NCBI GenBank assembly: GCA_019925105.1
Contig: JAHGAU010000032.1
Location: 704,748 to 768,747 of the forward strand
DNA from: Niebla homalea
Taxonomy: Eukaryota; Ascomycota; Lecanoromycetes; Lecanorales; Ramalinaceae
Length of the DNA: 64,000 bases
Direction: 5' to 3'
Under the pieces are notes generated by a model. It had not been told where the DNA came from and searched no databases. It saw only the letters and a program-made list of their open reading frames with translations. Position 1 is the first letter of the stretch; every line of letters starts with the position of its first letter. The position numbers and the translations under genes are program-made. Positions 23,876-34,560 of this stretch are shown piece by piece.

Positions 23876-26800
23876 ATATAAATCCTTTTTAAGCTTATAA
23901 TAAAGTTTCTTACCGTCCTTATTAATCTTTTTTATCCTTTTAATTATTCTATATATATTTCTTCCTTAATAAGATTATAAAAGAACGTTATTTTAACGTT
24001 TATTTACTTTAAATTTTAATTATTAACTACTATAAGGATAAAGAAAACCTTATAATTTATAGGTTTTATTAACGAGGTAAACGTTTTATTATAGTTAATA
24101 CCCTTACGTTATTTAAAATTACGTATTACCCACCGGGTTTTATAGCGAATTATGTTATTATTAACTTTATATTTAAGGGTATAAATTTATCGTCCTTATA
24201 GTATCGTTACGTTAACGGGGATTTAATTCCGTATAATTAAGACTTAAGTATTGTTCTTTTTAAAGGAATTATATTTATTATTTTCCGTTAACTTTTAATT
24301 TATTTAAATATATTTATTTATTATAGCTTCTTTATAGATTTTAAGCTTAATAAGTTTTAAAATCGTTTTAAAGAATATTAAAATTAAAAAATATAACGGT
24401 TTATCCTTATTATAAGTTAATAAAATTAAGAAAAAGAATAGATTTAATAATATATTATATAGTTTATCCGGAAATATAAAGCCGGGGTTATTTTTAATTA
24501 AGTTCTTAATTTATTACTTTTATCCTTAATTATAATTAATTTCTAGGTCTTTAACCATTAAGCTTAAGGAATTTAATAAAATTATTTATTAAGTAAAGAT
24601 TATAGTTAAATATATAAATCGCTTAATAAAAATAAAGTTTATATTAATAATATCCGTCTTAATTAAATTATAATTCCTGAACTTCTCCTTTAAATTAAGG
24701 TCTTATTAAGGCTTTTTTACCTTTTTAAGCTCTTAAATTCAGTTAATAAACTCTTTATAATCTAAGTTATTTAATAATATTACCTATCTTTTTTTAATAT
24801 ATACGTTATATACATTCTTTATTATAAAGTCGAACCGTTTTACCCGTAAATTAATTACTTTAAAGTATTTATTAATCTTTTTATTAAAACTTATTAAGAT
24901 ATACGGTTTTAATTTATTATTAAGTTTAACCCGATAACCTATAGTTCTTACGTATATAATCGACCTTAAGGTTTATATATAGGATATGTCCGGTTTTTTA
25001 CTATATTAAGCTTAATATAATATTATTTTTTTAAGCCGTATATATAGTATCCGTATAATTATATAATTTATTATTTAAATTAACTCCGGTTAAAAGTTTT
25101 TGAATATACTCTTTATTATTTATATAACTTTAATTTTTTTTATTAATCTCCCGGTTAATTTTTTTATTAATTAAATTTTATTTAAAGTTTTTACGTATTA
25201 TTATTTTAAAGATAATCCTATATTATTTTAAGTAATCTAAGAAAACCTTAAACATATATTTACCCCCGCCGTTGGCTTAAAAACGTTTAATTTTTCAATT
25301 TAAGGGTTATTTATATTTAACTTTAAACTCCTTAAACCGTTAAACTACGTCTGATTTATATATTAATAAATAGATTTTTAATATTATAATTTTATTATTA
25401 CGGAAAATTATATAATACGTTATTCCGTTATACCCTTAAGGATTAATTATCCTTAAAAGGTTTATATAAATAAATTTTAACGGGTTTTCTATAGGTTTAA
25501 GGTATCTTTTATATAATTAAAAATATAACCGTCCGGTAATATAATATATATAATAAATATCTTTAACCTTATTATTATTACGATATTTACGTTTAAGATC
25601 TATCTTAATTAATATATCCGTTAATTAAAACAATTTTTAAGCTTTAAGGTAGCCTATATATATATATTAGGTAAGTATAGTTAAAAATACGTTAAACGCC
25701 GTTATAATAAGGGTAAATTTTTATAAATTAACTATAAATAGGCCGTTTTATTTACTATAAGTAAACTTTTTCTGACTATATATTACCGTCCGGACCATCC
25801 GTATCGTATTAAGTTAAGCATTATAGTTTAAAAATTATATTTTAAATATAAAATTAATTAAGTTCACCGGGGAATATACTATATCCGTAAATTTTACTTT
25901 AACGGGTTTATTATCCACCTTATATATTATATAAGCAATATTTATACCCTTTATATAACTCGTTTTTACCAGCCCGGACCTTAAAAACGAGGATTAATAA
26001 AGTTTTAACTCCCTTTAAAAGAATCTTTTCTTATAAAAAATATATTAATTATAATTATTATCGAGGATTATTAACTTTTATAATTTTATTAAGGTAGTTA
26101 ATATTATTATCGTTAATTATTATATATACGTTAATAAGTAAAAGTCGGTTATTAAAAGGTTTATAAGCGTAATAATCTTTTTAATAATTTTAAACTTCTT
26201 AATACGGAACTTTATAGGCTTTTTTTAAAGTAAAAATCCTAGTATTTATCCTTAATATACTTATTATTACGCCCTTTTTAAGTATAATATTAATAAATAA
26301 GCTTTTCCCGGGTCTTATTAAAAGTCCTTTTATTATAACCCTTTAACGTATCCTTATAAGCTTATATCGAGACGTTTAATTATTAAATAACCGCCCGAGC
26401 TTCTTTATTACGGGCCTTTTATATAATATCGTAAAATTTAAAGGTACCCGGGCTTTATTATATTGCCGTTTAAATAAATACCGAGTATTACGTTTATTAC
26501 GACTCCTTTAATTTATTTAAGAATATTTAAATAATAAAATAATCCGGGATAATTAAGGAGTTATTAATCGCCTTAATCTCGATATAAACTTTTTAATAAC
26601 GGTTATTATAGTTATTAATTATTATATTTAAGATCTTTTATAAGCTTATAAGCTCTTATATAAGCTTTATATATAATTTAAACCCTTATAGCTTATATTA
26701 ATCTTTAAGTCGTTCTTAAATTATATCCGGGCTTTCTATAATATTAATTAAATACTTAATATTAATACCGTAACGGTTCTTTAAAACTATATATGCCTTA

Positions 26801-28320
26801 AAGGTATTTTTCTCTTTTAACTTTTAAAGGTTATTAATTGTTATTTAGTCTTTTATTTATTAACTTTACGATATTTATTATCGTTAATTTATTAATAAAG
26901 GGATTAAGCTTAAGGAAAACCCCCTATAGTAAAGTCTTTCTTAATCGTTATTATTAATAAAGTATACGGAAGATAATATTAATAAGATATTAATTATATT
27001 ATAATTATTAATAATACTTAAGTTTAAGTTTAATAACGTTTAATACTTTAAAAACTTATTATTTAAGGGTAAAAAGTAACTTATATTAAATAATAATATC
27101 TAATTTTTAACGTTTATACCCAGCCTGAAGATAATAGTGTTTAATAGGTCGATTAAGGGTTTTTTAAATGCTTTTAAACCGAAATTATTATACGATTTTG
27201 GCGTTTACGGTAATAAGTAATCTTTATTTTCGACTTAATCTTTATTAACTGGATTAAAACGATCTTCCTTCCTTAAGTTTTTAAGTATAAAGGGGAAAAG
27301 GGTGCTTTATATATAACGATATTAATAAATAATAGGGTTTAAATACTATACTTCATACGGGACTATTATATACTTTAAGGTAATAAGCAATATAAAGCCT
27401 TATTAATTAAAGTATTCTTTATTCCGATTAAGTTTAAAACGGAACTTTATAACGTACTATAACGCCATATATATACCCTTAAGATTACTACCCCTTTTTA
27501 CTTAAAGGCTTTTAATCTCTATCATTAAAGCGTTTAAACTTATTTTAATTATCTTACTTTAACTTAAAGGCTTTTAATCTCTATAATTAAAGCGTTTAAA
27601 CTTATTTTAATTATCTTACTTTAACTTAAAGGCTTTAATCTCTATAATCCGTAATAAGTAAGTTTATCTTAAGTTTAATTATTTATTAAAAAATTCAGTA
27701 ACTAATTCTTAACCCCCCTTTCTTAAGGATTAATTTTTATTTTAAGAAATTTAGCCGTTAACTATTTATTCCGTCTCATATTTACTTTTTAAAATTAGAT
27801 TAAAGCGAATAATTTTAGGTCATAATATACTTAAATCCGAGTAATTTATCTTTAATTAATCTTAAAAAAACTAAATTTTAATATAATTTCCAAGGCTTTA
27901 AACTCAATAAAATTCTATAATATATTTAATATTTATTTAACGTTTTAAATTTCTTATTTAAACCTTAATTAAGGCTTTACGTATATAAACTAGCTTTAAG
28001 GACTTTACGTCTCGGATTTATTAACTCGGCGTCAACTTAACTCTCCGGCATATAAACGTTTATGGCACTTAATAAGGCTAAAAAATAACGGTCTATATAT
28101 TTTCATTAATAAAACGTCCTCCTTCCTTAATTCAGGAATATAGGTAATTAAATAGGCTTCTTTATTTATGACCGTAATATTACACGTTTAATTAAATTGA
28201 TTTTTAATAATATAGTCTACGTATAAGTATCGTTTACGGGTATATTTTGTATTATAAGTTTATTACCGTTTATAAGCTAAATTAAATATTAAAAAAACAT
28301 TATTTAAGCATTTAAACGCG
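23876..28320 (-). pseudogene. Copia gag-pol relic, N-terminal part up to the middle of RT
   Basis: This is the upstream part of the Copia polyprotein on the minus strand, from beside the primer-binding site to the LINE-4 insertion. At 24145-24060 it reads YKTRWVIRNFK, stop, RKGINYNKTFTSLIKPINYK, which matches the opening of Copia reverse transcriptase. At about 23990-23945 a segment reads VKITFFYNLIKEEIYIE, the family's DVKTAFLNG-like motif. Just before the LINE-4 junction it reads LYKLK. Gag, protease and integrase must lie between about 24300 and 28320 by order and length, but I could not place their motifs in the mutated text. A 62-bp tandem repeat at 27501-27648 shifts the frame. Confidence 0.8.
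27501..27648. repeat. 62-bp tandem repeat, about 2.4 units, inside the Copia relic
   Basis: Units begin at 27501, 27563 and 27625, each with CTTAAAGGCTTTTAATCTCT; the third is partial and lacks one T. The first two differ at one position near the 22nd base. The period is not a multiple of three, so the repeat could not be in a working frame. Near-identity in a mutated background indicates that the repeat formed late. Confidence 0.88.
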
Positions 28321-28338
28321 TAGTCCGGGCTTATAACC
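28321..28338 (-). promoter_or_regulatory. Copia primer-binding site (internal initiator-Met tRNA type)
   Basis: On the minus strand the LTR is followed directly by GGTTATAAGCCCGGACTA. This resembles the complement of the anticodon region of initiator tRNA-Met (GGTTATGAGCCC type) with a G-to-A change. Copia-group elements commonly prime from a cut initiator tRNA in this way. The site sets the orientation and marks the right LTR as the 5' LTR. Confidence 0.75.
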
Positions 28339-28500
28339 TATTAAAGTTAAGAAATATAAGTTTCTTAATTATTATTATATATAAAGTAAAATTATATGTA
28401 AAACTATATACCGCTATCCCACTTAGGCTTAATATGTCCGCCTTATTTAATCTGATCCGCGTTACGTGATCTCCCAAGTGGCGATCCTGCATATTCAACA
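28339..28500 (-). repeat. Copia 5' LTR (162 bp)
   Basis: This is the 5' LTR in the minus-strand sense and the partner of 9611-9772. Its outer end keeps ATTCAACA and is followed by the CTTTT duplication. The inner end reads tattaaag where the partner keeps TGTTGAAG. The open minus-strand stretch 28331-28522 coincides with this LTR and is not a gene. Confidence 0.92.
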
Positions 28501-28505
28501 CTTTT
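28501..28505. repeat. Copia target-site duplication, right copy (CTTTT)
   Basis: This matches 9606-9610. Gypsy-A sequence resumes here. Confidence 0.92.
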
Positions 28506-28559
28506 TCTTCGCCTTTTTTCATATATAAGTTAGCGGTACTTAAATTAAATATAAAAACA

Positions 28560-29090
28560 TTATATTAATTTTTTTTCCCTTTAACTTTTAATTAAAAATA
28601 CTTCCTTAATATTATTCATTAAAAAGGCTTTTTAACTTAATTCTAAAGTATTACTTTTAGAAGTTAAGGTTAACCCTTTTAATAGCGCCGTTAAGGAGGG
28701 TATAATTTCCTTTTCCTTTTCTTTAAATGGGTTAAAGCCCGTATCTCCTTCCTTTTTTTTATTTTTTAAATTATTGGATATTATAAGCTCTGGGTTTTAT
28801 TTTCTTACCCCGGATATAAGGTCGGGAAATAAGGAGTAACTCTTTAACGGAATTAACTTTTATAATGGACTTAGACCCCCATATTAAACCAATTTAATTA
28901 TTAAACGTTAATACCGTTATCTTATTAGTATATTATAATTTACTTATTTATTTTTTAAGCAGGATAACCTTTTTTTCCGCTATTTTAACGCGGATAATAA
29001 GCGCCTTTTTTTGATTTAAAAAACCAATATTTCCTTTTTAACTTTTAAAGTAATTTAACGGAGTATATCTTTTATTTAACCGGTAATAAT
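28560..29090 (-). pseudogene. Gypsy-A antisense ORF relic with coiled-coil segment
   Basis: This frame runs opposite to gag-pol in the 3' region of Gypsy-A. It is the counterpart of 48195-48890 in Gypsy-B. Reading the minus strand, about 29085-28900 gives a Lys/Ile/Leu-rich heptad-like stretch (KKALIIRVKIAEKKVILLKK), then IRGKKIKPRAYN near 28800. The same frame is open in both copies except for TAA codons at former Gln. Differences between copies are mainly RIP-type transitions, so the frame was probably coding in the ancestor. I do not recognise the protein. Confidence 0.55.
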
Positions 29091-30107
29091 TAATGTTTAA
29101 TTAATATTTAACTAAAAAACTTTAAAATCTTAAAGGATTTTATTATGCTTCTATATATATTAAGCTTATACCTTAATAAACCGTGTATTAATTAATTAAT
29201 ATTTATATATTCATTAAGTTACCCGGGGCTATAATTAATCTAAGAGCTATATAGATATTAAAGTAATAACGGTCCGACGGTATTAAGGATACTTACGGGA
29301 AGGCAACGGGAAGGGTATTATTTATTATAATATTTAGAATAAGGTAAAGGGTTCCGCCGGCATAAAAGTTTATCTTGTGGGGGGTAAATTGAATAAAATG
29401 TTATTATATATATTATTAATATTATATTTATATTTACGTTAATAAAACGTTATTATATATATATTATATTATTTAAAAATTAAGGTAAACTTATAGATTT
29501 TATTAATAAATAAAAATAAGCAAATTATTAACGTAAATAAAATGTTTACGTAATATTAATATTATTTACTATAATAATAATATAAATAACGAGGGTATAT
29601 AATTATACGCGTATTAACTTATAGATACTTATATAGACTTTTAATATATTATATTTATAAAAGTAATTAAAATTATTAAAAAGAAAAAAGAAAAAAGAAA
29701 AAGTTTAAAATAAAATAAAGGCCTTATTATAATTACGCGCCGTTTTTACGATAATACTTACTTTTATTATAGCGTAATAAATTAATAATAAAGCCTTAAG
29801 TAATTATTGATTAATATTATAAAAACTTTTTTTTATTTACTTTTTCTTATTAAATTTTATAAAAAGGTTTTAATAAACTTTATATATTACGTTAATTATT
29901 TATTAACGTAAAATACCCTTATTATATTATTATTAAATAAATATTATTATATTTACGTATATACTTAAAGATTCTTTTCTTTTTATTTTTTTCTTATTAA
30001 GTTTAATAATAGGTTTTTAATAAGTTTTATATTTAATTAACTTTATATTAGCTTCTTAAATATATCTTTTTATACCTTAAAAATCAGCGTATAAAAAAAA
30101 AGATAAT
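29091..30107. other. Gypsy-A 3' non-coding region, second part
   Basis: This links the antisense frame to the 3' LTR. It matches Gypsy-B 47254-48195 in reverse complement. It includes a less mutated patch at 29270-29390 and AT-rich text with the tandem motif agaaaaaagaaaaa near 29680-29700. The last bases before the LTR (aaaaaaaaagataat, about 30093-30107) are the RIP-altered polypurine tract. I see no reading frame. Confidence 0.65.
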
Positions 30108-30453
30108 TACTAATAATTAATATTATTTTTACGCCGGCGTTATAATAATACGTTATATTATTATATTAAGGTAAGCCATTAAACCTTAATAAAGGGCCTT
30201 AATAAAAGGCCTTAATAACGGCCTTAATATACGTTATTTATAAGCCGTAACTCAATAGGCGTAAAGCGGGGTAGTTATTACCTTTACCTTAAGTAAAAAT
30301 TATGCTTTAATTCTTTCTAAGTTCTTTAAGAATTAATTTTATTATTAATCTACTTATTAAAATAGTATTTAAGTATCCAGACCGTAACGTTACGTCTTCT
30401 ATACCTACCTTTATTAATCCCGTCGGCGTGCCGCCAGCGGAGTCAGTCTAACA
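30108..30453 (+). repeat. Gypsy-A 3' LTR (346 bp)
   Basis: This aligns with both Gypsy-B LTRs. The 3' end is intact and GC-rich (GGAGTCAGTCTAACA). The 5' end is mutated (tactaataatt against TGTTAGCAGC). A 13-bp tandem motif (AAGGCC-CTTT type) occurs at 30171-30225. Confidence 0.9.
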
Positions 30454-31399
30454 AAAACAGATAAATATAACTCCGGGATAAAATCCTTTCCGAGGTTAAA
30501 TTAATCTTATAATTATAATCTTAATATAAAGGTGATTTATTTATTATTATATAATTAAAGATATCCTTAAAACTATAATATTTAATTAAGAAGTTAATTT
30601 TATTTTTATTTTTAAAGGCTATTTTTTCCGTAAAGTTATTTTTATAGGTTATTATAATTAAGATATTAATTAAGGTATCATTAAGGAAATTTAAATAATT
30701 ATTTAAGTCCGTTACGGAAAAATAAAAAGTTTTAATCTTTTTTTCTTTTTAAATCCTTATAATAATATAGAAAATTATTACGTTAATAACTTTAAGTAAA
30801 AAAGGCTTTTTTTCTTTAATAAATTTTAAAAAGGGGAAATTACTTTATACTTTCTTCTTCTTTTCCCGGAGCTTAAAAAGTGGTCTTTATTCCTTTTATA
30901 AGCCCTTAAATAGTTTAAATTTTTTAATTTCCGGGAATATATTTAAAACTTAATAAGTTAAAATTATTATTTAAAAAAACCCCGGAATAAACTTTACGTT
31001 TTAATAATTAACTCTTTTATAATTATACTAATTTAATATAAAAAATATCTTATTAATTATAAAGTAAATAAATACTTAATATGGTTTTATATAAGGTTTA
31101 TTAAGGATTATATTATATATTTTAAGCTGGGTAATAAATATAAAAAACTAGCTTTTTAAATAACCTTTTATAATTATCCGGGGATAAATTATATAAGTAA
31201 TAAACCGTAAATATTTACCCTTATAATTTTAAATAAACTTAAATTAAAAAAGGATTAAAGAAAAAATTTGAAATATTACGTAAACTTATAAAATAATTCG
31301 TTTATTAATAAAATAATAATTGATAACGTTTAAATTAATTAAAAAGGATAAAGGAAAATATTAATTTCCGTAATTTATAAACCCGTTAATAATCTAGGG
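30454..31399. other. AT-rich decayed sequence, no assignment
   Basis: This is the sequence right of Gypsy-A. The first 40 bases keep some GC (CTCCGGGATAAAATCC near 30470); the rest is AT-rich with frequent TAA/TTA. It may be the upstream part of the decayed frame that starts near 31400, but I see no motif. Confidence 0.4.
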
Positions 31400-32085
31400 T
31401 TTAATATTTTAAACGTTAAAGGGGTCTTTAATACTTTTAATATACCCGATTACTAAAATTTAAAAGTAATATATATTTTTATTTTTGATAATAACTTTTA
31501 TAAAGCTTAATTTTTTATTAATGGCCCGTTTAAGTTATTAAATAAAATATTTTCGGGAATATAAAAGATCCCGTTACCTTAATTATAAATAAGTTTTTTA
31601 TTTAAGTTAAAAATAATATAATAAACTTAAATAGAACGCTTTTAAGTATTATTTTAATTACGTTAATAGTTAAGGTAATTAACTTAAAAATAATTCTCTT
31701 AATAAGTAAAATATTTAACGTTTAAAAAGGGAGTAAATTTTACGATAACGGGTATAATTTATCGGAATTTAAACTTTCTGAAATTTCTTATTCCGCCGGA
31801 GGATTTAAAGGAAATAATACGGGTTTTTATAATCTCTTTAATTTCCTTAATAAGGGTTTTATTCGGATTAAAGGTTTTTTATTAACGGTAATATTCTAAA
31901 CGTTAAAAACGGTTTATCTTTTTAAGGTATATCCGGGTTTTATTTAAGTTATTTATATTATAACTTCCTTAAAAGAAGTTCTTATAAAGCCGGTTAAGGA
32001 ATTAAAGAATTAATTTATAAATTATAATTTTCGGGTTCTTCTTAAGATTTACGTATTTAAAGACCTTAATTAAACGGGCAAAATT

Positions 32086-32098
32086 AAAATGAAATATT
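32086..32098. repeat. LINE-5 target-site duplication, left copy
   Basis: AAAATGAAATATT here matches 33282-33294 exactly. Confidence 0.92.
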
Positions 32099-33281
32099 GA
32101 TTGATTGATTGATTGATTTATATTACGGGTCTAAATAAGCTAATTCCGGCGTTCCTTAATACGCGGCCTTTTAACCTTATTAATAACCGCAAAAACTTAA
32201 TACTTATAACGTTAAGGTAAAAACCGGCGTTTATTAGGCCTTTACCCTTTATCCCTTAAGGTAAAGGATATTAATAATTATTTAAAAAGTAATAATTTAT
32301 TTATATACTTTTTATATTTTAACTCCCTTAAGAAAATCCGTAATATTACGATTATATCCTTATAAAGACTATCCTTAAGTTTATTATTCTTCTGCTTCTT
32401 TATATATTTATACTATTTTAATTTTATATAATACCTTTAAATATTTTTATTAATATTTACGTATTTAATATATATTCTTTTTATATTATTATTGCCGTTA
32501 ATTTTTTTTAAAATTTTTAATAAGCGTTTATTATTATATCCTTACGGCTATAAAAAATACTTTCCGGTTTATATAATTAACGTAATTAATTTCTGTTTTT
32601 CTTTTTCTTCTTTAACCGGTAATAAACTTTTTCCGTAAGGTTTTTAGTAATTTTATTTATCTCTATAATAAAGTTAAATTATAATAATAATCCGGTAAAT
32701 ATTATAAATTTAATAATTATTTAAATATTTTATTTTATAAATAATATTTAACGGTAATTATAAATATTAACTTTTATAATAAGTTTTAACTTAATTTCCG
32801 TAAATAAAAAATAAGAAATAAGGATATATATAATATTTTACTTTTTTTATCCGTATTTATATCCGGCGTTTATCCGATTTTTAATATATATAATAAATAG
32901 GAAATAAGTTAAACCGTTTTTACCCGTCCGGAGTTAAATCGTTAATATATTATTACTTTTTTTTATAATATTATAATAACGGAGATACTTATTAATAATC
33001 TTTTTATTATTAAAAGTTAAGTAACAATAACCTTAAAGTATAAAGTCTTTATATTTCCGTTAACGTTTAATTTATTTTATTATAGCTTATAAAGTAATCG
33101 CTATAGTTTTTACTCTTTAAATCCTTTTAATCTCGGTCTCTCTTACGCCTGGCGGGAGTTCGTACCCGCTTAGGCTGGCCTCCGGGATACCGGTAAGGTT
33201 AACCTCCTTCTCCGCCCATTCTTGCTTTGTCTCAGTAGGAGGGGAGATAGGTGTCTTCAGTCTACTCCCTTTGGCTCTAAG
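32099..33281 (-). mobile_element. LINE-5: 5'-truncated LINE (1183 bp)
   Basis: This is a minus-strand LINE with a (TTGA)n tail at 32099-32120, the shared tail motif at about 32130-32155, and an exact 13-bp duplication. It corresponds to the last fifth of LINE-2 (about 21560-22740). The copy is 5' truncated, as is usual for LINEs. Most of it is RIP-mutated, but 33123-33281 is GC-rich and keeps apparently ancestral text: its reverse complement aligns with the degraded LINE-2 at about 21580-21720. It codes only a fragment of the ORF2 C-terminus. Confidence 0.93.
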
Positions 33282-33294
33282 AAAATGAAATATT
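33282..33294. repeat. LINE-5 target-site duplication, right copy
   Basis: This is an exact copy of AAAATGAAATATT at 32086-32098. Confidence 0.92.
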
Positions 33295-34417
33295 CTAAAT
33301 TTATTTTTAATTAATATTTTTAAAGCTTAAATATAATTAATTTAAACCTATATAATCGGATATAAATCCTTATTTATCCGGAGCTTAATAATAAAATAGT
33401 ATTTAAAGAAACGGTATTAATTATAATCTTCTTTTATAAAGGGTTTAAAATATTTAATTTTAATTAACTTAAGCTTTTCATCAAAAGTAAAGAATACCGT
33501 AAATCGGTAAAATAAAAGGGTTAAATTATTTTATCGGAGATTTTTAAGCTTAATAATAAGGTTTACGTTTTAATCTTTTAATTTATGGTTACGGATTTCT
33601 AACGTTTTAAGACGGTTTAAATTTTCCGAGGGAGGGGAGTTATTATAATTTTATTATTATAAGTAGGTAATTCAGTTTATCTTTAATTATAAATCCCTTT
33701 TAATATTATTTAATTCTATTTAAAAAATTTATATTTTATTATTTACGTTCTTATAGTATTATATATTAACGTTATATTCTTAACGTAAAAGGTTTAATTG
33801 ATTTAAGAATTCTTTAAATTTCTTAAATAATATAAATTAAAAAATATAATAAATATAAAATTTTATAAAGTATAAAATATATTTAATTAATTCCTTTAAG
33901 GCGGTATTCTTTAATTTATAATAACGTTAATAGGTAATATAATCTTTATATTCCCCGTAATTATTATTTAAAACCGGGTTTTTAATAATTAAGTAATTTA
34001 TCGGGTCTTTGTTTTTTTTTATTTTACCGGAAAAAGGTTTTATCCTTAATAAATAATATTAATTAATTAAGGTCCCCTTAAGAATTATTTCATAAGTTAT
34101 GTTTTAATATAAAGGCCTTTAATGAAAGGGATTATTAAGGTTTATTATTTATAGTTTTAATAAGTAAAAAATAAAATAAAATGAAATTAAAATTAAAGAT
34201 AAATAAATAAAAATAAAAAATAAATTTAAAAAAAAAGGGAAAAAGAGGGGTCTTTTAACCCTTCCGTCAAACGGATTCTATATTATAAGGGTAGTATCGT
34301 AAGGTAAAATAATAAAATTTATATTATAATAAGGTTTAATATTATTCCCTTATATTATAAAGTATTCCTTAAAGTATTTTTTCTTCCGGGTATTAAATAT
34401 TTTATATTATAATTTGA

Positions 34418-34560
34418 AACTGTGTGTAGGCGGGTTTGCCCTCGTATTCAGTTAATAGCCAGCGCCGCTTTTGCTTACTTATGCGCCCCATCTATGCCGC
34501 TTTAGATACCTATAGGATTACTAGGTTTTACCTATAACTCGAAATCAAGTATTATGGGAC
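34418..34560. other. GC-rich island of unknown nature
   Basis: About 140 bases with normal GC in an AT-rich surround, from CTGTGTGTAGGCGGGTTTGC to AATCAAGTATTATGGGAC. It is followed by a T-rich stretch and pyrimidine-rich text (34560-34620). I find no second copy in the window, no terminal repeats and no tRNA shape. It could be a single-copy promoter or leader, or a fragment of another element. Confidence 0.4.

Larger units (their letters stand above)
9611..28500 (-). mobile_element. Ty1/Copia LTR retrotransposon with nested insertions
   Basis: This Copia element is read on the minus strand, with 162-bp LTRs at both ends (TGTTGAA...TTCAACA) and a perfect CTTTT duplication. Removing the SINE, LINE-4 and its passengers leaves about 6.1 kb, a normal Copia length. 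The primer-binding site beside the right LTR is of the internal initiator-Met type and a polypurine tract sits beside the left LTR, so transcription ran right to left. Reverse transcriptase is split: the N-terminal half is at 23876-24240 and the YVDD half at 11663-11854, on either side of LINE-4. The coding region is destroyed by RIP. Confidence 0.93.
4791..30453 (+). mobile_element. Gypsy-A: chromodomain Ty3/Gypsy LTR retrotransposon, interrupted by Copia
   Basis: This is a Ty3/Gypsy element read on the plus strand. Its gag-pol body occupies 4791-8995 and its 3' region 8996-9610 plus 28506-30107, with the 3' LTR at 30108-30453. The 9611-28500 interval is a later Copia insertion. The 5' LTR and first half of gag are left of LINE-1 and outside the window. 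Assignment and ends rest on alignment to the complete Gypsy-B (46895-54565). The five bases after the LTR are AAAAC, the expected duplication partner of the unseen left end. The body is heavily mutated by RIP. Confidence 0.88.
31400..34400 (+). pseudogene. Unidentified long decayed frame, split by LINE-5
   Basis: Plus-strand text keeps long open runs whose only stops are TAA/TAG of the kind RIP makes from Gln or Trp. At 31735-32098 it reads FYDNGYNLSEFKLSEISYSA and continues to TGKIKMKY. After removal of LINE-5 and one copy of its duplication the same frame continues at 33295 (SKFIFN...), which shows the LINE hit a coding sequence. Further open text at 33680-34000 reads YLKNLYFIIYVLIVLYINVI. 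At least one frameshift lies near 31530. I recognise no family. The residue bias to Lys, Asn, Ile and Tyr is partly a product of RIP. Confidence 0.45.

Noticed and set aside
28331..28522. Open 63-codon stretch on the minus strand
   Set aside because: It coincides with the Copia 5' LTR; the partner LTR at 9611 does not keep the frame.
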